The translations under genes were made by a program, and so were the position numbers. Below the pieces are notes generated by a model that was given only the letters and a program-made list of their open reading frames with translations, made no database searches and was not told where the DNA came from. Below are positions 52,687 through 60,120 of a stretch of DNA of 64,000 nt, in pieces. Source of the stretch: JAEINY01 sp942490535. Lineage in GTDB: Bacteria > Bacteroidota > Bacteroidia > Bacteroidales > Marinilabiliaceae. The DNA lies in contig CALNXQ010000003.1 in assembly GCA_942490535.1 (NCBI GenBank), positions 1,077,259 to 1,141,258 on the forward strand. The letters run 5' to 3'. Within the stretch, counting starts at the first letter, position 1, and each line of letters begins with the position of its first letter.

Positions 52687-55416
52687 ATGGACTTTCAAAA
52701 TATCATCCAATATTTCCGCGAATGTTACCGCAATGACAACAAAAGTCTGTCGGTCACTAATATCTTTAGCAAAGAGGTGGAGTATCTTCAGTTGATTGAA
52801 GGCAAAGAAGAATTCCTGACACAACACCTCCCCTATATTCCAATAGAAGAAGATTACGGCATAACACTTTATGAAACCTTAAAAGTGTATGAAAAAGAGA
52901 AACAACTGTATTACTTCTCTTTTCTAATGTTGGGTAAAACCAATGACAATACCGAAGTGCGAAAAATAGCGGCGCCTCTTTTTCTACTCCCGGCCGAAGT
53001 TATCTTCAAAGAAGGCTTGCCCTATATTGTGCCCGACCATTCATCCATTCAAGTCAATGCCAGGGTGCTTCGCCCACTATTTAAAGACACGAAGGCAGAC
53101 AATGATTTCAATAATGTAATGGTAGATCAGTTTAGTCACATCACTAACTATAATGACCTGGGCTATCGACTGGATGAGCACTTTGAAGATCTGGACACCA
53201 CATGCTTGATAGACTACCCAAATTTATACGATGAGAAAAAGATCAAGCACTTTCTCACACGCGGTCAGCTTAAACAAATAGATGAGTTTAAAATTGTACC
53301 TGCCAGCGGCGTTGGTATTTTCAAAAAATCAGCCGAAAGTTTAGGGATCCTCAATGAACTCCAGGAGATATCTGAGTCCTTTTCACCATCAGCTCCCTTG
53401 GCTGATCTGTTCCTTGCGGGACGAAAAAAAACCAATGATCTCAAGTTGCCCGGACGATTGCCAACCCTTTTGAGCCGCGCGCAGAAAGCAGCTTTGACAA
53501 GTGCCATTAATTCGAATCTTAGCCTGATCATTGGCCCCCCGGGTACCGGTAAGTCATACACCATTGCCGCCATGGCCATTGAACAATTGACCAAAGGAAA
53601 ACCAGTTTTAATCGTATCACGCACCGATAAAGCTGTTGACGTCATTGCCGACAAGATAGAAGAGGAGCTAGATTTACCCGGTTTAATTGTGCGTGGGGGA
53701 AAACGGCAGTACATGAAAGATTTGAAACAACGGCTAAATGACATGGTTCACGGAATTGGTATCGACACATCAATCAAGCCTTTGGACATCAAAAAATCAA
53801 ATCACCGAATCCATCTTCTTGAAAAAGAAATCGAAGCGCTTCAAGAAGAGTTTGTAATAAAGACATCCGACGAAATGAAGACCGGTAAATATTTAGTGGA
53901 TCATTTCCACTCCAGCTCACTGCTCCATCGGATCAAAAAGTACTTCCTGAAATTAAAACATGAGAAGTCAGATCCCCTGTGGCGACTCATGGAGCAAATT
54001 ACGACCAAACAAGATCAGCTCAACCATGAAGTCCGTCAATTGGTGAAGCGATCATACAATTATAACCAAACCCAATTGCTCACCCATGACCGGTCGCAAT
54101 TCAACCTGCTCAACAAAGCCCTTCGGGCCAGAACCGGGGCTAAACAGGATGAGTACTTTGAAAAAATTGATTATTCCATCCTATTGCGCACCTTCCCCAT
54201 TTGGCTGGTCAACATGAAAGACCTCTACAAGGTACTTCCATTGACTAAAGAACTGTTTGAACTGGCCATTATTGATGAAGCTACCCAATGTGATATCGCA
54301 GCCTGTCTGCCAGTATTTCACCGGGCAAAAAAAGCGGTTATAACTGGCGATCCAAAACAGTTGCGTCACATCTCCTTTCTGTCTCGATCAGTTCAAAATC
54401 ATTTAAAGGAAAAATTTCATTTAGATCAACTCGATCACTTGTCAGAAGAGGTATTCAATTACCGGGAAAATAGCATCATTGATTTAGTCAGTGATCGTAT
54501 CCAGGACCAGCAGCAAGTAGTCTTTTTAAATGAACACTACCGGAGCACTCCGGCTATTATCCGCTTTAGTAATACACATTTTTACCAAAATGCCATTTCG
54601 GTAATGACTGAAAAGCCGGAGCTTCCCTACAATCATGGCCTCCATCTGATACGCTGCCAAGGTACGCGTGATGAAAAAGGGATCAATCAACAAGAAGCCG
54701 AATATGTTATCCATCAAATCAAACAGGTTTACGAAAGTGAAAAAACGCTAAATACTTCGGAGTGTCGCAGTATTGGCATCTTATCTCCTTTCCGAAACCA
54801 GGTTGAATACCTGCGGGAACTAATCCAGCGGGAACTCACCCTTGAAGTCATTGACCGGCATAAGATTCTATCGGGTACAGCTTATGAATTCCAAGGGGAA
54901 GAGCGGGATGTGATGTTTCTTTCTCTCTCCTTGGATGATACCTCGCACAACATGGCTTTCTATCATCTGAATAAACCAGATGTTTTTAATGTGAGTATTA
55001 CACGAGCACGAACACGTCAGGAAGTGCTGTGTTCCTTTCATGAAACACAATTAAAACCGAGCAGCTTGGTTCGCCAATACATTGAAAGTATTTCTGTTAA
55101 TGGGCAACATGATGCAAAAGAAACAAGCTCGAAAGATTTGTTCTTGCACGAATTAAAAACAGCCTTGGTGGAAACAGGGGTCAAAACCTGGGAGGCCTTT
55201 GAGGTAGCTGGTTTAGAAATTGACCTGGTGGCCGGAAAAGAAAACCAAATACTAGGCATCGACCTCATTGGTTATCCAGGTCAGTTCGAGGATGCTTTTA
55301 ATACAGAGCGATACAAAATATTGGCACGGGCCGGCTTTAAAATTATGCCGTTGGCTTATAGCCGTTGGTTATTTAATCGGGAAAAATGCCTGAAGCAAAT
55401 AATTGATCAACTATAA
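52687..55416 (+). CDS. UPF1-like SF1 helicase with possible C-terminal nuclease-fold domain
   Basis: 909 residues. After an N-terminal domain of about 255 residues, helicase motifs appear in order: Q-like LSRAQKAAL, Walker A GPPGTGKS (283-290), Walker B IIDEATQCDIA (about 528), GDPKQL (about 552), NEHYRST (about 619), YEFQGEERDVMFLSLS (about 735) and VSITRAR (about 773). Between motifs Ia and II is a coiled, charged insert of about 170 residues. Residues about 815-909 (FLHELKTALVETGVKTWEAFEVAGLEIDLVAGKENQILGIDLIGYP) resemble the DUF559/Vsr-like PD-(D/E)XK fold, but the expected second acid and Lys are not clear. It stands alone with a strong terminator. DNA/RNA repair or phage defence are both possible. 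Confidence 0.82.
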   Translation: MDFQNIIQYFRECYRNDNKSLSVTNIFSKEVEYLQLIEGKEEFLTQHLPYIPIEEDYGITLYETLKVYEKEKQLYYFSFLMLGKTNDNTEVRKIAAPLFLLPAEVIFKEGLPYIVPDHSSIQVNARVLRPLFKDTKADNDFNNVMVDQFSHITNYNDLGYRLDEHFEDLDTTCLIDYPNLYDEKKIKHFLTRGQLKQIDEFKIVPASGVGIFKKSAESLGILNELQEISESFSPSAPLADLFLAGRKKTNDLKLPGRLPTLLSRAQKAALTSAINSNLSLIIGPPGTGKSYTIAAMAIEQLTKGKPVLIVSRTDKAVDVIADKIEEELDLPGLIVRGGKRQYMKDLKQRLNDMVHGIGIDTSIKPLDIKKSNHRIHLLEKEIEALQEEFVIKTSDEMKTGKYLVDHFHSSSLLHRIKKYFLKLKHEKSDPLWRLMEQITTKQDQLNHEVRQLVKRSYNYNQTQLLTHDRSQFNLLNKALRARTGAKQDEYFEKIDYSILLRTFPIWLVNMKDLYKVLPLTKELFELAIIDEATQCDIAACLPVFHRAKKAVITGDPKQLRHISFLSRSVQNHLKEKFHLDQLDHLSEEVFNYRENSIIDLVSDRIQDQQQVVFLNEHYRSTPAIIRFSNTHFYQNAISVMTEKPELPYNHGLHLIRCQGTRDEKGINQQEAEYVIHQIKQVYESEKTLNTSECRSIGILSPFRNQVEYLRELIQRELTLEVIDRHKILSGTAYEFQGEERDVMFLSLSLDDTSHNMAFYHLNKPDVFNVSITRARTRQEVLCSFHETQLKPSSLVRQYIESISVNGQHDAKETSSKDLFLHELKTALVETGVKTWEAFEVAGLEIDLVAGKENQILGIDLIGYPGQFEDAFNTERYKILARAGFKIMPLAYSRWLFNREKCLKQIIDQL

Positions 55417-55421
55417 TCCCT

Positions 55422-55472
55422 AAAAAGGAACCACTCTCTTATCGCAATAAAAGAGAACAGTTCCCTTTTTTT
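55422..55472. terminator. bidirectional terminator between convergent genes
   Basis: AAAAAGGAAC...CTCTCTTA and TAAAAGAG...GTTCCCTTTTTTT form a long stem with a small internal mismatch, ending the helicase gene rightwards and the metallo-hydrolase gene leftwards. This convergent junction is only 54 nt and has no 21-nt array. Confidence 0.85.
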
Positions 55473-56229
55473 ACATTTTAAAGACTTCCGTCGGCGCATA
55501 CCGCGATGTGGGCAGCACTTCAAAACGGTCGGCCACTTGATCAAAGGCCTTTAAGGCTAACTCGGGGCGATTATTATCGGCGGAGATATGTGCTAAAAAG
55601 ATGGTCTTCAGCGGGGAGTCTTTTAGGTTTTTCACCAATTCCACCGCCTGATCATTACTGAGGTGCCCCTTTTCGGAGGCCACACGTTGCTTAAGGTGGT
55701 AAGGATAAGGGCCTTCCCGAAGTAAGGTTTCGTCATAATTACTTTCCAAAAAGGCCACATGACAGGCATTCAAATGATGTTTTACATTGTCACAAGCCAC
55801 CCCAATGTCGGTCATAACGCCTACCTGATGTCCATTTACCTCCACACGGAAACTACAGGGATCAACGGCATCATGGTGCTTGGCAAACGAATGCACGGTT
55901 ATGCTCCCCACCTGAACCGAATCACCGGCTGCAAATATTTTGATCTTTTGCGGATGGGTATCTTTGCGCGCTCTGTTCATGGTTGTTTCGGTCAGATAAC
56001 CCGGCAGTTCATGCATGTCACACAACACGCGCAATCCACGAATATGGTCTGCATGTTCGTGAGAAATAAACACCGCCTTCACTTTACGGATATCCAGCTT
56101 CACCTCTTTCATGCGTTTCAGTACCTGCCGGCGGCTAATACCCGCATCAATCAACACAGCCTCTTCCCCATTGCCTATGTAATAGCAATTTCCATTACTG
56201 CCCGAAGCCAGTGCACATATTTCGATCAT
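55471..56229 (-). CDS. YycJ/WalJ-type metallo-beta-lactamase-fold hydrolase
   Basis: 252 residues. The fold starts CALASGSNGNCYYIG, has the metal motif ISHEHADHIRGL (HxHxDH) near residue 57, then FAKHHDAVDPCSFRV, MTDIGVACDN, and the C-terminal HISADNNRPE. This matches the YycJ/WalJ family, whose members are exonuclease-like and linked in some bacteria to DNA mismatch repair and cell-wall signalling. It faces the helicase gene across a shared terminator, but they are not co-transcribed. Confidence 0.92.
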   Translation of the reverse strand: MIEICALASGSNGNCYYIGNGEEAVLIDAGISRRQVLKRMKEVKLDIRKVKAVFISHEHADHIRGLRVLCDMHELPGYLTETTMNRARKDTHPQKIKIFAAGDSVQVGSITVHSFAKHHDAVDPCSFRVEVNGHQVGVMTDIGVACDNVKHHLNACHVAFLESNYDETLLREGPYPYHLKQRVASEKGHLSNDQAVELVKNLKDSPLKTIFLAHISADNNRPELALKAFDQVADRFEVLPTSRYAPTEVFKM

Positions 56230-56304
56230 TTTATTTTATTTATTTTACCTGATAGCTATTGGTACCTAGTCCTTAGCCATCAGCTTTTGGTATTCTGAAT
56301 CTAA

Positions 56305-56964
56305 TTACTCACTAAAAAACCGTTCCACTTCTTGTCCATCTGCAAATCGCTCCAGGAGCTGACGGGTTTCATTCAAAGCTTGTTCAATGGATTCCTTTCC
56401 TTCGAAACCAAGAATGATCATGAGGTAACGATTTGTTTGCGCCGTCACCATGGTACGCACCGAATCACTGGTGGGGGTGCCAAAACCGCCTTTTTGATCT
56501 CTGAAGATGGGTAAGCGTTCGACATTCAGTTCACCACGACCAATCCCTTCATAGGGTTCATTAACAGCCCCGATACCCATGGTAATATCACCTTCAATGG
56601 TGTCCAGGTCATAGCCACAAATGGAAAAACCGGTTTTCACGGAAATGAGGTTCAGGATGTCCACCACATTATTAATGTGATACAATCCCTTTCCATTGGC
56701 TACCCGTCGCAATAACGATTCGGCGGCAGGCCGGTAGCGATTGGGATCTTTCCCCAAACGCCGGTAGGCATCCTTATTGGCTTTCACCGTTGACATCTCC
56801 CGAATAGATTCGGCTGTTAACGCGGGTTCTAAACGCTTAATCTCCTCCGTTAATAAAGACATTAACGCATCAGAAGAGGGCATCACCGAGACTTCGGCCA
56901 CAAAACCTCCCAACATGAGTTGAGGCAACAACTCCCGCAATTCCGTTTCGATTTGAATGATCAT
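56305..56964 (-). CDS. B3/B4 domain protein (phenylalanyl-tRNA synthetase beta-like)
   Basis: 219 residues from the ATG at 56964 (MIIQIETELRELLPQ); the frame opens at 56991. The B3/4 fold (PF03483) is seen in STVKANKDAYRRLGKDPNRYRPAAESLLRRVANGKGLYHINNVVDILNLISVKTGFSICGYDLDTIEGDITMGIGAVNEPYEGIGRGELNVERLPIFRDQKGGFGTPTSDSVRTMVT. This fold is the editing domain of PheRS; free-standing copies may hydrolyse mischarged tRNA, but for this subgroup the substrate is not established. It is 75 nt upstream of the metallo-hydrolase gene and probably co-transcribed. Confidence 0.9.
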   Translation of the reverse strand: MIIQIETELRELLPQLMLGGFVAEVSVMPSSDALMSLLTEEIKRLEPALTAESIREMSTVKANKDAYRRLGKDPNRYRPAAESLLRRVANGKGLYHINNVVDILNLISVKTGFSICGYDLDTIEGDITMGIGAVNEPYEGIGRGELNVERLPIFRDQKGGFGTPTSDSVRTMVTAQTNRYLMIILGFEGKESIEQALNETRQLLERFADGQEVERFFSE

Positions 56965-57241
56965 GGTGGTTTGTTTATATTGATAGTGCAAAGAAAATGT
57001 TTTTTGGGCTTACACAGAGATTTCCCAGCTAACTAATTTGAATGAATGCACCACTCTAAGTTTTTTCAACCACCCTGAAAGCTTCATATCCAAACCTTTC
57101 GATGAATGAAACCCCCGGAAGGGTATTCAACAAGTTATCTTCCCTTTTGTTAGCATATCAAGGCTTGAGGCGTCTGTGTACTTTCACCTGTTCAAACCCA
57201 AAGACCTTTGTGCAATCATTTTTATGCCAATTCAATTTCAA

Positions 57242-57249
57242 TATCTTTG
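57242..57249 (+). promoter_or_regulatory. candidate -7 promoter element of the FKBP gene
   Basis: TATCTTTG matches TAnnTTTG exactly and lies 23 nt before the ATG at 57272, implying a leader of roughly 15 nt. The rest of the 307-nt divergent gap (56965-57271) shows no gene, repeat or strong hairpin. Confidence 0.5.
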
Positions 57250-57271
57250 CCCGCAGATAAAAATTATAACC

Positions 57272-57934
57272 ATGAACACATATTTCAAGACAACTCTTTT
57301 ATTTGCAGGCTTTGCAACCCTTCTGGCGGCAAGTTCCTGCCAATTAACCAAAAAAATAAGTGAGAAACCCATTAAACTGAAAACTTATCAGGACAGTCTA
57401 AACTACAGCCATGGTGTTATGTTTGCGCAACAAGTGGGTGAAATACCCAATTTTGAGGCAAAAATGCTATTGGCCGGAATTGAAGAAGCCAATAAAAACA
57501 ATCCGCAACTCACCCCGACCCAAATCACTGACATCATCACTTATGAGAAAAAACGTGTGGGTATTGAATTCCTGGCTGAAAATGGCAAAAAGGCAGGCGT
57601 GACCACCACTGAAAGCGGACTTCAATACCGCGTGATCACAGAAGGTACAGGTGCCACTCCTACGCTGACAGACAAAGTGAAAGTGCATTATGAGGGACGC
57701 TTAATCAACGGCTCTGAATTTGATAGTTCCATTAAGCGGGGGGAACCCATTTCATTCAACCTCAACCGGGTGATTAAGGGCTGGACCGAAGGGCTTCAAC
57801 TCATGAAAGAAGGCGGCAAATACGAATTGGTCATTCCATCTGAACTAGCTTATGGCGAGCGGGCGATGGGCGATGTCATTCCGGCTTTTTCCGTGCTTAT
57901 TTTCGAAATCGAGTTAATCGCCATCGAAAAGTAA
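57272..57934 (+). CDS. FKBP-type peptidyl-prolyl isomerase lipoprotein
   Basis: 220 residues from the ATG at 57272. The longer frame from 57176 would put the signal in the middle and cross the promoter, so the later ATG is chosen. The signal MNTYFKTTLLFAGFATLLAASSCQ has lipobox ASSC. An N-terminal helical dimerisation-type segment (about 35-105; LNYSHGVMFAQQVGEIPNFEAKMLLAGIEEA) is followed by the FKBP domain (SGLQYRVITEGTGATPTLTDKVKVHYEGRLINGSEFDSSIKRGEPISFNLNRVIKGWTEGLQLMKEGGKYELVIPSELAYGERA). This is the Mip/FkpA arrangement, which assists folding of envelope proteins. Confidence 0.95.
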   Translation: MNTYFKTTLLFAGFATLLAASSCQLTKKISEKPIKLKTYQDSLNYSHGVMFAQQVGEIPNFEAKMLLAGIEEANKNNPQLTPTQITDIITYEKKRVGIEFLAENGKKAGVTTTESGLQYRVITEGTGATPTLTDKVKVHYEGRLINGSEFDSSIKRGEPISFNLNRVIKGWTEGLQLMKEGGKYELVIPSELAYGERAMGDVIPAFSVLIFEIELIAIEK

Positions 57935-57982
57935 GGCTCTGCTATTATTAGAGATTAAATAATGAATAAATACATCAATCCA

Positions 57983-58160
57983 TTTCAGGACTGAACCTCC
58001 CAAGTGCCATACCATGGGATTCCACCCGTGGCTAATATTGCTGAACCGCTTTGCGGTTTACGTGCAGCACAAGCCTCCTGAAGGGATTAAACAACAATAG
58101 CCACAGGTAAAAACTGTGGCTTCAACAACGCAAAAACAAGAACTCTGAAAGAGTTCAACC
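57983..58160. repeat. cluster of short palindromes between the FKBP and HAD genes
   Basis: TTCAG-GA-CTGAA, ACCATGGG-ATTCC-ACCCGTGGCT, AACCGC-TTT-GCGGTT, CCACAG-GTAAAAA-CTGTGG and AACTC-TGAAA-GAGTT lie in a row without an open frame. The first two-thirds share order and wording with 35161-35230 (ATACCATGG..., then TTGAATTGCTTTGCGG against TTGCTGAACCGCTTTGCGG), so both are copies of one composite repeat. Confidence 0.6.
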
Positions 58161-58192
58161 CGTTATTACCATAGAGCAAAAAACAAACACTG

Positions 58193-58876
58193 ATGATTAA
58201 CTGGGGAAAGATAAAAGCCGTGTTCTTTGATATGGATGGCGTCTTGTATGATTCAATGAAAAATCATGAGATGACCTGGATCGAAAGCTTTAAGCAATAT
58301 GATATTGTCTTACCCGCTTTCGAAGCCTACCTCAACGAAGGACGGACCGGGAATGCGACTATTGATTATGTCTTCCGGAAATACCTGAACCGACCGGCCA
58401 CCATTGAGGAACAAGAAACCGTATATGATTTCAAAACCCGGTTAATGAATCAGGCCCCGCAAGCAAAGATGATGTCCATGATGCCGGCTCTTCTTCCATT
58501 TTTGCGCACAAAAGGAATTGCCACTTTTGTGGTGACCGGCTCACGTCAACCCACTCTCATTGAAAAGCTCAGTCGTGATTTTGGCATTGAAGCGCACCAG
58601 ATTGTATCGGGGGCTGATGTTAAAAAAGGCAAGCCAGATCCGGAACCCTATCTGATGGCCTGGGAAAAGTCGGGTGCTCAAAAGGAGGAATGCCTGGTGG
58701 TGGAGAATGCTCCGCTGGGTATTGAGTCCGCTAAAGCAGCCCAGCTGTATACCATTGGTGTGAACACTGGCCTTTTAGACGATCACATCTTGATGGATGC
58801 CGGTACAGACGAGTTGTTTGCAGATACTGCTTCCCTGGCAGCCCAATGGATGGCAGATATAAGTCTAAGCAGATAA
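58193..58876 (+). CDS. HAD-superfamily phosphatase, beta-phosphoglucomutase-like
   Basis: 227 residues. Motif I FFDMDGVLYDS (residues about 11-21) has the nucleophile Asp and general-acid Asp. A helical cap follows (about 25-90). Motif II VVTGSRQPTL, motif III Lys in KKGKPDPEPYLMAWE and motif IV VVENAPLGIESAKAA complete the core. Such enzymes act on small sugar phosphates or similar metabolites. The exact substrate is not readable. It is a single gene facing iorB across the largest 21-nt array. Confidence 0.92.
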   Translation: MINWGKIKAVFFDMDGVLYDSMKNHEMTWIESFKQYDIVLPAFEAYLNEGRTGNATIDYVFRKYLNRPATIEEQETVYDFKTRLMNQAPQAKMMSMMPALLPFLRTKGIATFVVTGSRQPTLIEKLSRDFGIEAHQIVSGADVKKGKPDPEPYLMAWEKSGAQKEECLVVENAPLGIESAKAAQLYTIGVNTGLLDDHILMDAGTDELFADTASLAAQWMADISLSR

Positions 58877-58882
58877 AGAAAG

Positions 58883-59260
58883 CTTCTTCGGAGTGAGAAA
58901 ATACGTGTTTCCGACAATCTTATACTCGCTTTATATGAGGAAAAGCTCACTTCAGTTGAGGTCCACCTCCCCCGAAATGAAAAGCACCTCACTTCGAGCG
59001 AGAAGCTTCACATTTAAAGCGAGCCCATCCTCCCCTAAAATGAGAACATTCCCACTCTTACAGGCCACTACCTGGCTTTTTTACGCGCACACCTCGTTTC
59101 AAGCCAGGCTATCTTCATGAAAAGTGAGGTTTTCCACCCTTTTTGTTAGGCCAGCCTCGTTGAAATCAGAACAGTTCTCACTTATTTTCAGCTTCACCTC
59201 TTCCTAAACCAGAATGACCTCAAAAAAAGTAAGGCCTTCGCACAAAAAATCCAGATACAT
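58883..59260. repeat. 21-nt phased array of degenerate 15-bp palindromes, eighteen units
   Basis: Blocks starting at 58883 + 21n keep register for 18 units without an indel. The consensus is CTCACTT-n-AAGTGAG (a 15-bp palindrome) plus six bases often containing CA. Position 1 is C in 15 of 18, position 2 T in 13, position 3 C in 14, position 5 a pyrimidine in 17, and positions 14-15 are AG in most. Examples are CTCACTTCAGTTGAG (58946) and TTCATGAAAAGTGAG (59114). No protein frame runs through it in either direction. It begins 6 nt after the HAD stop and is followed by 158 nt of featureless DNA before the iorB terminator. Confidence 0.75.
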
Positions 59261-59418
59261 CATTGATTTCGCCTGCGCTTCGGGCAATAACACAAAGCGA
59301 TTCTCCTATTAAAGGACAATTATCTCCTAAAAAAAATAATCTGCCGGATGTACCGTGACCCCTTTCCATCTTAAAGATCCAATCACCCACAAAACACGGT
59401 CATATTATACCCCAAAAG

Positions 59419-59455
59419 AAAAGCCGGTTTGAAAACAAATCAAACCGGCTTTATA
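59419..59455 (-). terminator. terminator of the iorA-iorB operon
   Basis: AAAGCCGGTTTGA and TCAAACCGGCTTT form a 13-bp perfect stem with a 7-nt loop. Read leftwards it continues TTCTTTTGGGG, and it starts about 19 nt after the iorB stop. Confidence 0.85.
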
Positions 59456-59473
59456 ATACGTATACTAAAGGTT

Positions 59474-60067
59474 CTATTGTGCTTCTGCAACTACTTTATC
59501 AGCTACATCCTTACCGGCGCGCAGTGCTTTCAGGTTCATATCCACCACCTCGTCACCTTTACGGCCGAAGATCTTGCGAATACCTTCTTCCAACACTTCA
59601 AACGGCATATCCAGGAATGGCGAAGCGGCACCTAACATCACGATGTTACTGGCACGGCCCGATCCACAATCTTTGGCAATGGCATCGGCATCTACCAATA
59701 CCAATTTTTTATGCGATTTCAACTCTGCCAAAACAGCCTCATCCGATGGATAATCCGGAATATTCTTGAAGGGGGTGGTATTGGTAACAATCCATCCCTG
59801 GTCACTCAACAAAGGCAAATACCGCAAAGCCTCCATGGGCTCCACTGATAAAATAATATCAGCGGTTTTCTTGGCAATCAAATCCGAATAAATCGGGTCG
59901 GATGAAACCCGTAAGTTGGACTGAACATCACCGCCACGCTGGCTCATACCATGCGTCTCAGCTTGTTTCATATAGAGGTTGTTGTCCAAAGCAGCCATCC
60001 CAATAACAGCTGAAATGGATAAGATTCCCTGACCCCCAACCCCGGATATAATGATATCTTTTTTCAT
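59474..60067 (-). CDS. iorB: indolepyruvate:ferredoxin oxidoreductase beta subunit (IorB)
   Basis: 197 residues of the gamma-type oxidoreductase domain: IIISGVGGQGILSISAVIGMAAL at the start, MKQAETHGMSQRGGDVQSNLRVS, ADIILSVEPMEALRYLPLL and IVMLGAASPFL. With IorA it oxidatively decarboxylates aryl-pyruvates from aromatic amino acids to aryl-acetyl-CoA with ferredoxin, or works in reverse to make the amino-acid precursors. It begins 53 nt after the iorA stop, and a terminator follows. Confidence 0.93.
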   Translation of the reverse strand: MKKDIIISGVGGQGILSISAVIGMAALDNNLYMKQAETHGMSQRGGDVQSNLRVSSDPIYSDLIAKKTADIILSVEPMEALRYLPLLSDQGWIVTNTTPFKNIPDYPSDEAVLAELKSHKKLVLVDADAIAKDCGSGRASNIVMLGAASPFLDMPFEVLEEGIRKIFGRKGDEVVDMNLKALRAGKDVADKVVAEAQ

Positions 60068-60120
60068 TTCTTTTACTTTTTTAAACCACTGGCGGGCAAT
60101 GGTTCATTATTACCTGGTTA

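Noticed and set aside
52687..55416. Complete multi-gene defence island
   Set aside because: Only one candidate gene; neighbours are a porin and a housekeeping hydrolase, with no integrase, toxin or restriction genes.
58893..59120. 75-codon plus-strand frame after the HAD gene
   Set aside because: It is contained in the 18-unit array and stops partway while the array goes on in register, so the DNA period and not the protein is the unit.
58883..59260. CRISPR array or integron attC cluster
   Set aside because: No identical repeats with unique 30-nt spacers, no cas or integrase gene, and the 21-nt period is too short and too degenerate.
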